Below, piece by piece: positions 1 to 7,105 of a stretch of DNA of 64,000 bases. The notes under the pieces were generated by a model. That model was not told the origin of the DNA. It searched no databases and was given only the letters and a program-made list of their open reading frames with translations. Each line of letters begins with the position of its first letter. Position 1 is the stretch's first letter. The stretch is from Myroides marinus (GTDB lineage: Bacteria; Bacteroidota; Bacteroidia; Flavobacteriales; Flavobacteriaceae): the NCBI RefSeq assembly GCF_900109075.1, contig NZ_FNYS01000001.1:310001-374000 (forward strand), given 5' to 3'. The translations under genes and the position numbers were made by a program.

Positions 1-29
1 AAAAATAGTAATTAAAATTATAATTTATA

Positions 30-647
30 CTATGATTTTGATTCTAACGCATAAACCAACACGAAATTACCTAAATCAATTAGCTTATATTCAAACAGTT
101 GTTTAAATATTTCATTATTCACAATAGCTCGCTTCTCTCCAGTCAATACATTCATATCATCTTTAAAACTCAGACTACGAGATTCACACATTTTAAACAT
201 AGCTTCTTTAGCACACCACACCTCAGTTAACACCTCTATTTCGTTTTGTGCGTTTGTAGCTAACTCCAATTCTATTGTATTACAGAATTTATTAGCGATG
301 CGTTTTATCTTATCTCTTTTCATCTCCACGTCTATTCCTACATTCTCAGTTCCTATTATGATAGACGCATATTCAAAAGAGTGAGATATAGAAATATGAG
401 AACCATCTACTAATGACGGTTTACCATTCTCATCATAACACAAATCTAAATCAGAATACCCAGCAGCACTTAACAAATGTCTCACGGCCATAAAGCCTTT
501 TTGATGTACCTCTGATTTCATTTTACTGAAGCGCTCTTTTGTAGCCTCTCGCAGTACAACACCCTCTCTAAGATTATCCAGATTCTCTTCTACTCTCCAG
601 ATAAGTACTCTATAATTATCTTCTATTATCTCTTTTATTAAAGGCAT
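30..647 (-). CDS. 4'-phosphopantetheinyl transferase superfamily protein
   Basis: 205 aa. It would transfer the 4'-phosphopantetheine arm of CoA to a serine of a carrier protein. Visible family motifs are GIDVE at residues 104-108 (Mg-binding acidic residues) and WCAKEA at 144-149 (the WxxKEA motif), plus a SISHS stretch at 86-90 like the (F/W)N(I/L)SHS segment of this family. Length and motif spacing fit the Sfp/Gsp-type group rather than the short AcpS type. The carrier protein partner is not in this window. A perfect -7 box (TATCTTTG, complement of 671-678) lies 24 bases upstream of the ATG, supporting this start and an independent transcript. Confidence 0.85.
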   Translation of the reverse strand: MPLIKEIIEDNYRVLIWRVEENLDNLREGVVLREATKERFSKMKSEVHQKGFMAVRHLLSAAGYSDLDLCYDENGKPSLVDGSHISISHSFEYASIIIGTENVGIDVEMKRDKIKRIANKFCNTIELELATNAQNEIEVLTEVWCAKEAMFKMCESRSLSFKDDMNVLTGEKRAIVNNEIFKQLFEYKLIDLGNFVLVYALESKS

Positions 648-670
648 ATTCTCATCTCTAATTAATAAGG

Positions 671-678
671 CAAAGATA
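671..678 (-). promoter_or_regulatory. -7 promoter box of the phosphopantetheinyl transferase gene
   Basis: Reads TATCTTTG on the minus strand, an exact match to the Bacteroidota -7 consensus TAnnTTTG. Predicted transcription start is near 664, about 17 bases before the ATG at 647. No clear -33 TTG at ideal spacing. Confidence 0.55.
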
Positions 679-745
679 TATGAAATAAAAAACTCTTCAT
701 TACATCATTTACTCAAGGGAAGTAATCTCTACTTTATACTACAAA

Positions 746-771
746 AAAAGCCACTCAAACGAGCGGCTTTT
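746..771 (-). terminator. Rho-independent terminator after mscL
   Basis: Stem of 11 bp (one G-T pair) between 746-756 and 761-771 with the 4-nt loop at 757-760; on the minus strand it is followed by a T run. It lies 23 bases beyond the mscL stop codon. Confidence 0.75.
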
Positions 772-793
772 AAATATTAGTGATTATTCTAAT

Positions 794-1234
794 TTATTGT
801 TTCTTTAATAAATCTCTAATTTCAGCTAAAAGATCTTCTTGAGTAGGTGCTGGTGGTCCTGCTGGTGCTTCCTCTACTGCTGCAGCTTCTTTCTTCTTCA
901 ATGTGTTGATTCCTTTAACTAATAAGAACACACACAGTGCTAATAAAGTAAAGTTGATAACTTCAGTAATGAAACTACCATACGCAAATACAACGTTTCC
1001 GTCAATTCCTCTAGCTGCTGCTAATGGAGCTCCGTCAGGTGCATCTCCTTTTAACACTAAATACATATTAGAGAAGTCTGGTGTACCAATAATAGCTGAT
1101 ACGATAGGCATGATAACGTCGTTAACTACACTTGTAACGATTTTACCGAATGCTCCCCCAATGATAACCCCTACTGCAAGGTCCATTACATTCCCTTTAA
1201 CAGCGAATTCTTTAAATTCTTTTACAAATCCCAT
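794..1234 (-). CDS. mscL: Large-conductance mechanosensitive channel MscL
   Basis: 146 aa. Homopentameric inner-membrane channel that opens under membrane tension to release solutes during hypo-osmotic shock. The N-terminus [20 protein letters not shown] is the family hallmark (S1 helix and start of TM1). TM1 is at about 17-40, a periplasmic loop follows, TM2 is at about 82-106, and a charged cytoplasmic helix ends the protein. Length is normal for the family. It follows murF-alr on the same strand after 44 bases and precedes a terminator, so it may share a transcript or have its own weak promoter (TATATTTT, complement of 1265-1272). Confidence 0.97.
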   Translation of the reverse strand: MGFVKEFKEFAVKGNVMDLAVGVIIGGAFGKIVTSVVNDVIMPIVSAIIGTPDFSNMYLVLKGDAPDGAPLAAARGIDGNVVFAYGSFITEVINFTLLALCVFLLVKGINTLKKKEAAAVEEAPAGPPAPTQEDLLAEIRDLLKKQ

Positions 1235-1278
1235 AATCTTGATTGTTTAAGTTTTGAAGTGTTAAAAATATAACTTTT

Positions 1279-3723
1279 TTACTCTACAAAAAAAATTCTT
1301 TTAACGCGAAGTGCAATACTTGTTAAAATCTCATATGGTATAGTATTTATTTTTTCAGCTATTATAGTGACAGGCAGGTCTTTACCAAAAATAATGACTT
1401 CATCATTTTCTTCACAATTTATATTTGTTACATTAATCATTAACATATCCATACAAATCGAACCTGTTATTTCTGCTTTTTGCCCATTTACCAAGACATA
1501 GCCGACACCTGCACCCCATGATCGATGCACGCCATCAGCATAACCAATTGGTACTGTGGCTATACGAGTTCGACCTTGTGAACGGAATCTTCTACCATAT
1601 CCAACACTATCAGCATCATTTATTTCCTTTATTTGCATTATGCGAGTTTTAAGAGTGCTCACATTAGCCAATTGTTGCATTTCTTCTTTATCATTTCCTA
1701 CTCCATATAATCCAATACCCAATCTTACCATGTCAAACTGATATGCTGTAAAGTGAAAAATACCAGATGTATTTAAAATATGTCTAATAGGATTAATATC
1801 TAGCTCCTGCATTAGTTTATCCGAATTCTGTGTAAACATATCTATTTGCCCTAAAGTAAAATCAGTGTACTCGGGCATATCACTCGAAGATAAATGAGAG
1901 AATATAGACTTCACCTCTACTACATTAGTATGTCTAAGTACTTCGATTAGTTCGTCTAAGTCTCCTGTCAAGAATCCGTGTCTATGCATCCCCGTATCTA
2001 ACTTAATATGGATCGGGTACTCATAACAGTTGCGTTCTCTTGCTACCTTTAAGAAAGCATTTAACTCACGTACAGAGTACACCTCTGGTTCTAAGTCATA
2101 CGCTATCATAGCAGAGAAAGCATTAATCTCAGGATTCATCACTATAATCTTAGTATTCACACCAGCCTTTCGCAGTTCTATTCCTTCATCAGCAAAAGCA
2201 ACACCTAGATAATCTACATTCTCATGAGCTAATAACTTAGCTATCTCATAGCTACCATTACCATATCCGAACGCCTTTACCATTACCATAATCTTAGTCT
2301 CAGGTTTAAGCTTAGATCGATAAAAATTAAGATTGTGACACATAGCAGTCAGGTTGACCTCTAATACAGTCTCATGTGTCTTCTTCTCCAACATAGTCAC
2401 TATCCTATCAAAGCGAAAGCCTCTAGCCCCTTTGACCAAGATGTTCTCATCCGTAAAGTCATCTACAGAAACCTTCTGTAAGAACTCCTCTGTATCTTTA
2501 TACAGATAAGCATTACTAACGCCTACCAGGTACTTACTGATATGCTCACCGATACCGATAATACGCGTAATATGATGTGTAACCAACAATTCTTTTAGCT
2601 GACTATAAATCTCTTCTACCTCAAAGCCACTCTTAAACATATCTGATAAGATAACTGTCTTAGACGAGCTAACTTTGTGCTTCTCTAAGAAGTCAAGAGC
2701 TATAGATAACGACTGATAATCTGCATTATAAGCATCGTCTATTATAGTACAATTATTCACTCCATTCTTGACCTGCATACGCAGCTCTACAGGATAAAGA
2801 CCTTTAATACGCATAGCAATAGTATCAGCTGTATAGCCTAAATAAACCATCATACTAATACACGTCATGATATTGTGTACAGAACTATCATCTGTAAAAG
2901 GAAGTTCTACAGAAAAACAGTCTTTTTGATTAACAACAATAGATAAGGTAGATTGTGTTACTTGCCCATATACATTAGCTCTAACATCACTAAGGCTCCA
3001 AGTATATACAGATGTTATAGGAGACAGATATTTAAGTAATAACTCATTTAGCTCACAGATCACTACCTCAGCATTGACAAATAGTTTTGCCTTCTCACTT
3101 ACCTTTTGCTCCAGAGACTGAAACCCTTCTCCGTGCTCTTCTGTCAGTGCAGTAAATACACCTATAGTAGGCTTCACTACTTTAGCTAACTTCTCCATCT
3201 CTCCTATAGTAGAGATTCCTACCTCGAAAATACCTAGATTATGCTTTTCCTCCATCCCAAAGATAGATAGAGGTACACCCGTCTGAGAATTATAACTTTT
3301 AGGACTCTTGATAATCCTATATTCTTCACTTAGCAGATAGTTTAGCCATTCTTTTACGACAGTCTTTCCCTTGCTACCAGTAATTCCGATAACGGGAAAA
3401 TCAAAACTATCTTTATGAAAAATAGCTGCACTCTGAAGTGCAGCTAATGTATTATTAACTTTAAAATATAGCACACCTTGTGTAGGGTGTACTTTAGATT
3501 CGTCAGATATAACGATATATCTAACTCCTTTATTTACCAGCTCATCGACATAATCATGTCCATCGTGATTACCTCCTTTTAACGCAAAAAACAATGTGTG
3601 TTGATCGTTTTGTAACGACCTACTATCTACGGATATATTAGTAATATCTACATACTCACTCTTGTTATTTCCTATAATGTCTGCTCCAATAAAAGAACAG
3701 AACGCATCCGTATTAAATTTCAT
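1279..3723 (-). CDS. Bifunctional MurF ligase / alanine racemase fusion
   Basis: 814 aa. The N-terminal half (to about 450) is UDP-MurNAc-tripeptide:D-Ala-D-Ala ligase; the C-terminal half (about 455-814) is PLP-dependent alanine racemase, so one protein makes D-Ala and adds D-Ala-D-Ala to the peptidoglycan precursor. Seen: Mur-ligase P-loop GITGSKGKT at 113-121, DDAYNAD at 329-335, the racemase PLP lysine in MVKAFGYG (K483), and the VGYGRRF catalytic-tyrosine region near the C-terminus. The P-loop has GSKGKT where GTNGKT is usual. This fusion is characteristic of Bacteroidota. A perfect -7 box sits just upstream, giving a ~15-nt leader. Confidence 0.95.
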   Translation of the reverse strand: MKFNTDAFCSFIGADIIGNNKSEYVDITNISVDSRSLQNDQHTLFFALKGGNHDGHDYVDELVNKGVRYIVISDESKVHPTQGVLYFKVNNTLAALQSAAIFHKDSFDFPVIGITGSKGKTVVKEWLNYLLSEEYRIIKSPKSYNSQTGVPLSIFGMEEKHNLGIFEVGISTIGEMEKLAKVVKPTIGVFTALTEEHGEGFQSLEQKVSEKAKLFVNAEVVICELNELLLKYLSPITSVYTWSLSDVRANVYGQVTQSTLSIVVNQKDCFSVELPFTDDSSVHNIMTCISMMVYLGYTADTIAMRIKGLYPVELRMQVKNGVNNCTIIDDAYNADYQSLSIALDFLEKHKVSSSKTVILSDMFKSGFEVEEIYSQLKELLVTHHITRIIGIGEHISKYLVGVSNAYLYKDTEEFLQKVSVDDFTDENILVKGARGFRFDRIVTMLEKKTHETVLEVNLTAMCHNLNFYRSKLKPETKIMVMVKAFGYGNGSYEIAKLLAHENVDYLGVAFADEGIELRKAGVNTKIIVMNPEINAFSAMIAYDLEPEVYSVRELNAFLKVARERNCYEYPIHIKLDTGMHRHGFLTGDLDELIEVLRHTNVVEVKSIFSHLSSSDMPEYTDFTLGQIDMFTQNSDKLMQELDINPIRHILNTSGIFHFTAYQFDMVRLGIGLYGVGNDKEEMQQLANVSTLKTRIMQIKEINDADSVGYGRRFRSQGRTRIATVPIGYADGVHRSWGAGVGYVLVNGQKAEITGSICMDMLMINVTNINCEENDEVIIFGKDLPVTIIAEKINTIPYEILTSIALRVKRIFFVE

Positions 3724-3744
3724 TCTTTTGCACTATTTGATATA

Positions 3745-3752
3745 CAAAGGTA
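3745..3752 (-). promoter_or_regulatory. -7 promoter box of murF-alr
   Basis: Reads TACCTTTG on the minus strand (exact TAnnTTTG). Predicted start of transcription near 3738; the ATG is at 3723. Confidence 0.55.
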
Positions 3753-3787
3753 AAGAGAGTTCTACGACACTCTATCTATATAAAGTC

Positions 3788-4147
3788 TTAAAAATTACAT
3801 TTTATGTAAGACCAACCTTCTTCTTGTTTTTCGATGATATACACCAAACCAGAAGGTACGAAAGACACATTATCTAAGATATCTGCCTTATCTATCTTAC
3901 GAGCATTAATTGTATTCTCACACGCAAAGAAATGAATTCCTTTTTGCATCACAGCTTTAAGTGGCTCACCTACCATCGTCTTGCTTTTTCTCAGCATACC
4001 GATACCAGGTCCGTGTACTACTACATGAATAGTCACATCCTCATTCCAGTGATTTCTAACATTAGTAACATAAGTCATTAAAGCATTTTGTTCATTAATG
4101 TTGTCAGTGTTTAATTGAAATACAACGTTGTGTTTTGTATTTTTCAT
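3788..4147 (-). CDS. DsrE-family sulfur-relay-like protein
   Basis: 119 aa, cytoplasmic. The DsrE/DsrF fold carries sulfane sulfur on a conserved cysteine in sulfur-relay pathways; here the cysteine is C76 in HFFACENT. The GIGMLRK and PLKAVMQKGI stretches fit the family pattern. The gene is divergent from the first YeeE half-transporter, and the candidate Crp/Fnr operator at 4253-4270 lies between them, so it is probably part of the same sulfur regulon. The exact substrate or partner cannot be told from sequence. Its stop codon is 64 bases from the murF-alr start, with no obvious terminator. Confidence 0.8.
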   Translation of the reverse strand: MKNTKHNVVFQLNTDNINEQNALMTYVTNVRNHWNEDVTIHVVVHGPGIGMLRKSKTMVGEPLKAVMQKGIHFFACENTINARKIDKADILDNVSFVPSGLVYIIEKQEEGWSYIKCNF

Positions 4148-4252
4148 AAGTGTATCTATTTTTTAAGTTTTGGGTTCTATTTTTTTGGTTCTATAAAACT
4201 ACTAAAAACCACCGAAAGCGACTAATAATCTCTACTTTCTTTTTTTGCACTT

Positions 4253-4270
4253 ATGTATCCTAGGTTACAT
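4253..4270. promoter_or_regulatory. Candidate Crp/Fnr operator, site 1
   Basis: ATGTATCCTAGGTTACAT, an 18-bp palindrome with one mismatched pair, matching site 2 at 7034-7051 (shared core ATGTAACCTArG on one strand). Its centre (4261.5) is 29.5 bases before the -7-like box GAACTTTG (4291-4298), that is about -43.5 from the predicted start, close to the usual position of class II Crp/Fnr activator sites. A Crp/Fnr gene lies inside the cluster. Binding is an inference. Confidence 0.6.
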
Positions 4271-4290
4271 TTCTTGTCAGTTATAATAAG

Positions 4291-4298
4291 GAACTTTG
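4291..4298 (+). promoter_or_regulatory. -7-like promoter box of the first YeeE gene
   Basis: GAACTTTG, 7 of 8 matches to TAnnTTTG. Predicted start of transcription near 4305, 20 bases before the ATG at 4325. Its geometry relative to operator and start codon is identical to that of the box at 7072-7079. Confidence 0.5.
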
Positions 4299-4324
4299 TC
4301 TTATCAAAATTTAAAACAACAGAT

Positions 4325-4885
4325 ATGGAATGGATATATGGCCCATGGCCTTGGTACGTAGGAGGATTATTTATCGCAGCTACACTGATACTACTTTTAT
4401 TAATGGGTAAGAGCTTTGGGTTCTCCTCTAATCTACGCACGATGTGCTCTATGATGGGAGCAGGTAAAAGTTGTGATTTTTTCTGTTTCAATTGGAAAGC
4501 ACAGACGTGGAACTTGTTATTCTTAGTGGGTACTATCTTAGGAGGTTTTATAGCATATCACTTTCTTAGTGTAGAACCTGCCGCTATACCCTTAGGGCAA
4601 AACACAATAGATAAACTAAATCAATTAGGTATAGAGAGTGCTGGTAAAGCATACATCCCTACAGAGCTATTCTCTAACGAAATATTCGGATCTGTCAAGT
4701 CGATTGGTTTACTGCTATTGGCAGGATTCTTCGTAGGATTTGGATCGAGATATGCAGGAGGATGTACTTCGGGCCACGCCATCAGTGGACTAAGTAACCT
4801 ACAGTTGCCATCACTTATAGCAGTGATTGGTTTCTTTATTGGAGGATTGATTATGGTACATTTATTATTCCCTCTAATCTTCTAA
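4325..4885 (+). CDS. YeeE/YedE-family membrane protein, first half
   Basis: 186 aa. Membrane protein of the YeeE/YedE (DUF395) family, implicated in uptake of thiosulfate or other reduced sulfur. An in-frame upstream ATG exists at 4253, but it lies in the operator and upstream of the predicted promoter; MEWIYGPWPWYVGG at 4325 is the usual family N-terminus. Several hydrophobic segments are visible (about 8-30, 54-75, 118-138, 160-183). Conserved cysteines occur in CSMMGAGKSC and GGCTSGHAISG, the latter a family signature that conducts sulfur in homologues. Together with the gene at 5097 it would form a split full-length transporter, the common arrangement in Bacteroidota. Confidence 0.88.
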   Translation: MEWIYGPWPWYVGGLFIAATLILLLLMGKSFGFSSNLRTMCSMMGAGKSCDFFCFNWKAQTWNLLFLVGTILGGFIAYHFLSVEPAAIPLGQNTIDKLNQLGIESAGKAYIPTELFSNEIFGSVKSIGLLLLAGFFVGFGSRYAGGCTSGHAISGLSNLQLPSLIAVIGFFIGGLIMVHLLFPLIF

Positions 4886-4892
4886 GTTACAT
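4882..4892. promoter_or_regulatory. Candidate Crp/Fnr half-site, site 3
   Basis: CTAAGTTACAT, a perfect right half of the operator found at 4253 and 7034, overlapping the stop codon of the first YeeE gene. The left half is absent. It could weakly recruit the regulator ahead of the second YeeE gene or be chance. Confidence 0.3.
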
Positions 4893-4949
4893 ATTAGATT
4901 TAGTATGCCTTAAGTCTTGTATTGGATAAGTAAGTACTCTATCCACTAT

Positions 4950-5025
4950 ACATCCATAATGACTCCGTTAAATAATACAAAACAACGGACTCACCACAGA
5001 CTCATAACGGACTCACTACGGACTC
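4950..5025. repeat. 11-bp tandem repeat element, locus 1
   Basis: Four adjacent 11-mers on the minus strand (5015-5025, 5004-5014, 4993-5003, 4982-4992) all read GAGTC(C/T)GTnnT. On the plus strand 4961-4971 reads GACTCCGTTAA, preceded by the weaker unit ACATCCATAAT (4950-4960). The two sets converge, so 4960-4969 and 4984-4993 form a stem with one mismatch around a 14-nt loop. The same repeat family occurs at 27261-27359. It lies between the two YeeE half-genes. Function unknown. Confidence 0.75.
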
Positions 5026-5096
5026 ACCCAATACAAAACTGGATCTGCACAGATACCAATATCAAACAATACAAATAGTTATATAAACAATATACA

Positions 5097-5510
5097 ATGA
5101 AAAAATTAGCCTATTTATTAGTTGGAATGCTTTTCGGGATAGGAATGTTTAAATCAGGAGCAGCATCGTGGTTCCGCATTTATGAAATGTTTCAATTCGA
5201 CAGTTTCCACATGTATGGAATTATGGGAACAGCCTTAACCATAGCTGTAGCTGCAACCTATATCATCAAGAAAAAGAATATTAAAGATTTCTCTGGTAAT
5301 CCTATAGAGTTCACTCCTAAAGAGAAGAGCGTACCGCGCTACCTCATCGGTGGTATCTTTTTCGGATTAGGCTGGGCCTTAGGAGGCGCTTGTCCTGGAC
5401 CGATGTTTGCACTATTTGGAGCAGGTTTCTTACCTATCTTGATAGCTATTATTGGAGCTCTATTAGGAACGTGGTTCTATGGAATAATCAGAAAATGGTT
5501 ACCTCATTAA
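5097..5510 (+). CDS. YeeE/YedE-family membrane protein, second half
   Basis: 137 aa, about four hydrophobic segments. It carries the second family signature GGACPGPMF (about residues 98-106), with the cysteine expected in the sulfur-conducting path. It is the partner of the protein at 4325-4885; the two together equal one full-length YeeE/YedE transporter. The 211-base gap between the halves holds an operator half-site and the 11-bp repeat element. N-terminus MKKLAYLLVGMLFGIGMF is a membrane segment with internal symmetry to GGIFFGLGWALGGACPG. Confidence 0.88.
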   Translation: MKKLAYLLVGMLFGIGMFKSGAASWFRIYEMFQFDSFHMYGIMGTALTIAVAATYIIKKKNIKDFSGNPIEFTPKEKSVPRYLIGGIFFGLGWALGGACPGPMFALFGAGFLPILIAIIGALLGTWFYGIIRKWLPH

Positions 5511-5558
5511 TATGATATTTCTACCCTAGATTCCAATACTTTTAATATCTTGCTTCAG

Positions 5559-5575
5559 TAATGTAATTTACATTA
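5559..5575. promoter_or_regulatory. Inverted repeat ahead of the Crp/Fnr gene
   Basis: TAATGTAATTTACATTA: perfect 8-bp arms around one base, 24 bases before the regulator start codon. The arms contain ATGTAA/TTACAT, the outer part of the operator at 4253 and 7034, but with the arms 5 bases closer. It may be an autoregulatory site or an AT-rich palindrome of another kind. Confidence 0.4.
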
Positions 5576-5599
5576 TTTTAATCACTAGTTTATTCTTTT

Positions 5600-6232
5600 A
5601 TGGAGCATATTATCAGGGCTAAATACAGTCCTATCTTTGAGGAAAAGTTATTAGATGAGATCATAGAAGTCTCTACAATAAAGGACTTCAAAGAAGGCGA
5701 AAAACTTATGGAGATAGGTGAGTATATTAAGAAAATACCTCTCCTACTGGAAGGTGCTATTAAGATCATACGCGAAGACCAAAGAGAAGGTGAGATAGTA
5801 CTCTACTTTATAGAAGAAGGTGATACCTGTGCCATGACATTGACCTGCTGTTTAGGAGAGACTAAGAGTCAGGTGCGCTCTATAGCTGAACGCGATGGTA
5901 GTGTAGTGATGGTACCTGTAAGCAAGATGGACGAATGGTTAGTCAAATACAAGAGTTGGAGAAACTTCGTACTAAATAGTTATAACAATCGTATGAATGA
6001 GATGCTGACGGCTATAGACAGTTTAGCGTTTATGAATATGGAGGAACGACTGTGCAATCTACTTAGAAACAAAGCAAAAATTTACAACAGTAGATTTATC
6101 AATAATACTCATCAGGAGCTGGCAGACGAACTGAATACATCAAGGGTAGTTATCTCCAGAATATTAAAAACCTTAGAAAACGAAGGTATTATACAACTCA
6201 ATCGCAAATACATCGAGTTGCTTAAACCTTAA
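5600..6232 (+). CDS. Crp/Fnr-family transcriptional regulator of the sulfur cluster
   Basis: 210 aa. N-terminal cyclic-nucleotide-binding-type beta-roll (about 20-110), dimer helix (about 115-150), and C-terminal winged helix-turn-helix (about 169-205, recognition helix around TSRVVISRILK at 180-190). The glutamate that contacts DNA in classic Fnr (VETISR) is replaced by valine (VVISR), consistent with a non-TTGAT operator. C77, C83 and C84 sit in the effector domain (CAMTLTCC), candidates for thiol or persulfide sensing. It lacks the N-terminal Fe-S cysteine cluster of true Fnr. It lies in the middle of the sulfur genes, and three related palindromes flank those genes, so it is the likely local regulator; the signal is an inference. 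Confidence 0.88.
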   Translation: MEHIIRAKYSPIFEEKLLDEIIEVSTIKDFKEGEKLMEIGEYIKKIPLLLEGAIKIIREDQREGEIVLYFIEEGDTCAMTLTCCLGETKSQVRSIAERDGSVVMVPVSKMDEWLVKYKSWRNFVLNSYNNRMNEMLTAIDSLAFMNMEERLCNLLRNKAKIYNSRFINNTHQELADELNTSRVVISRILKTLENEGIIQLNRKYIELLKP

Positions 6233-6240
6233 TCATAGCT

Positions 6241-7032
6241 ATGGATTATACATCATTAATAGGTTATGCATTAGCCTTACTTATCGGGATATCACTTGGA
6301 CTTATCGGTAGTGGAGGTTCTATACTGACTGTCCCAATACTGGTATATATTATGAAGGTAGAACCCTTTATTGCTACAGCCTACTCACTATTTATAGTTG
6401 GCTCTACTTCACTAGTTGGTGGTATCAAAAACTATATTGACAAAAAAGTAGATCTAAAAGCAGTAGCCTTATTTGGTATACCCTCTGTGATTACTGTCTA
6501 TATTGCCAGAGCTTACTTACTCCCATTAGTTCCAGACATTATCAGTATTGGTAGTTGGAGTATCGATAAGAATATAGTATTGATGGTCTTGTTTGCATTA
6601 GTGATGTTCACTTCTGCTACGAAGATGATCAGACCTAAAAAACAAGAAGAAATACAGGATACTAAGCCCGCATTATCAGGATTGTTTATACAGGGAATCT
6701 TGATTGGGTTATTAGCTGGTACAGTAGGTGCTGGTGGAGGTTTCTTGATCATTCCTGCATTAGTATTATTCGCTAAGATGCCGATGAGACAGGCTGTAGG
6801 TACATCACTCTGCATTATAGCTATACAGTCATTAATAGGTTTTTTAGGAGACTTAGGACACACTGCTATGGACTGGGGGATGCTACTAACATTTAGTGCG
6901 ATATCTATCATAGGTATATTTATAGGCATCTACCTAACACGATTTGTCCCAGACAAAAACTTAAAAAAGGGATTTGGATATTTTGTACTAATTATGGCAA
7001 TATATATCTTAATTAAAGAAGTGTTTTTATAA
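6241..7032 (+). CDS. TauE/SafE-family permease (sulfite exporter-like)
   Basis: 263 aa, about eight hydrophobic segments in two homologous halves. The repeat signature is visible as GLIGSGGSILTVPILVY (about 20-36) and LLAGTVGAGGGFLIIPALVLF (about residues 157-177). Family members export sulfite, sulfoacetate or related organosulfur anions, or take up others. It starts 8 bases after the regulator stop codon, so it is co-transcribed. Position within the sulfur cluster supports a role in moving sulfite or thiosulfate produced by the downstream oxidase-like enzyme. Confidence 0.88.
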   Translation: MDYTSLIGYALALLIGISLGLIGSGGSILTVPILVYIMKVEPFIATAYSLFIVGSTSLVGGIKNYIDKKVDLKAVALFGIPSVITVYIARAYLLPLVPDIISIGSWSIDKNIVLMVLFALVMFTSATKMIRPKKQEEIQDTKPALSGLFIQGILIGLLAGTVGAGGGFLIIPALVLFAKMPMRQAVGTSLCIIAIQSLIGFLGDLGHTAMDWGMLLTFSAISIIGIFIGIYLTRFVPDKNLKKGFGYFVLIMAIYILIKEVFL

Positions 7033-7033
7033 T

Positions 7034-7051
7034 ATGTAACCTAAGTTACTG
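7034..7051. promoter_or_regulatory. Candidate Crp/Fnr operator, site 2
   Basis: ATGTAACCTAAGTTACTG, the second copy of the site at 4253-4270. Its centre (7042.5) is 29.5 bases ahead of the -7-like box at 7072 and 63.5 bases ahead of the start codon at 7106, the same two distances as at site 1. Confidence 0.6.
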
Positions 7052-7071
7052 TATTTTTAAAAACATATTTA

Positions 7072-7079
7072 TAATTTTA
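7072..7079 (+). promoter_or_regulatory. -7-like promoter box of the MBL-rhodanese gene
   Basis: TAATTTTA, 7 of 8 matches to TAnnTTTG. Predicted start near 7086, a 20-nt leader to the ATG at 7106. Confidence 0.5.
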
Positions 7080-7105
7080 CTACAAACAAAGAAATAAACG
7101 ACAAT

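Noticed and set aside
903-1250. 115-codon plus-strand ORF
   Set aside because: Antisense to mscL over nearly its whole length; shadow of a highly conserved gene.
4222-4491. 89-codon minus-strand ORF overlapping the operator and the start of the first YeeE gene
   Set aside because: Overlaps a conserved gene in antisense and the regulatory region; no recognisable domain.
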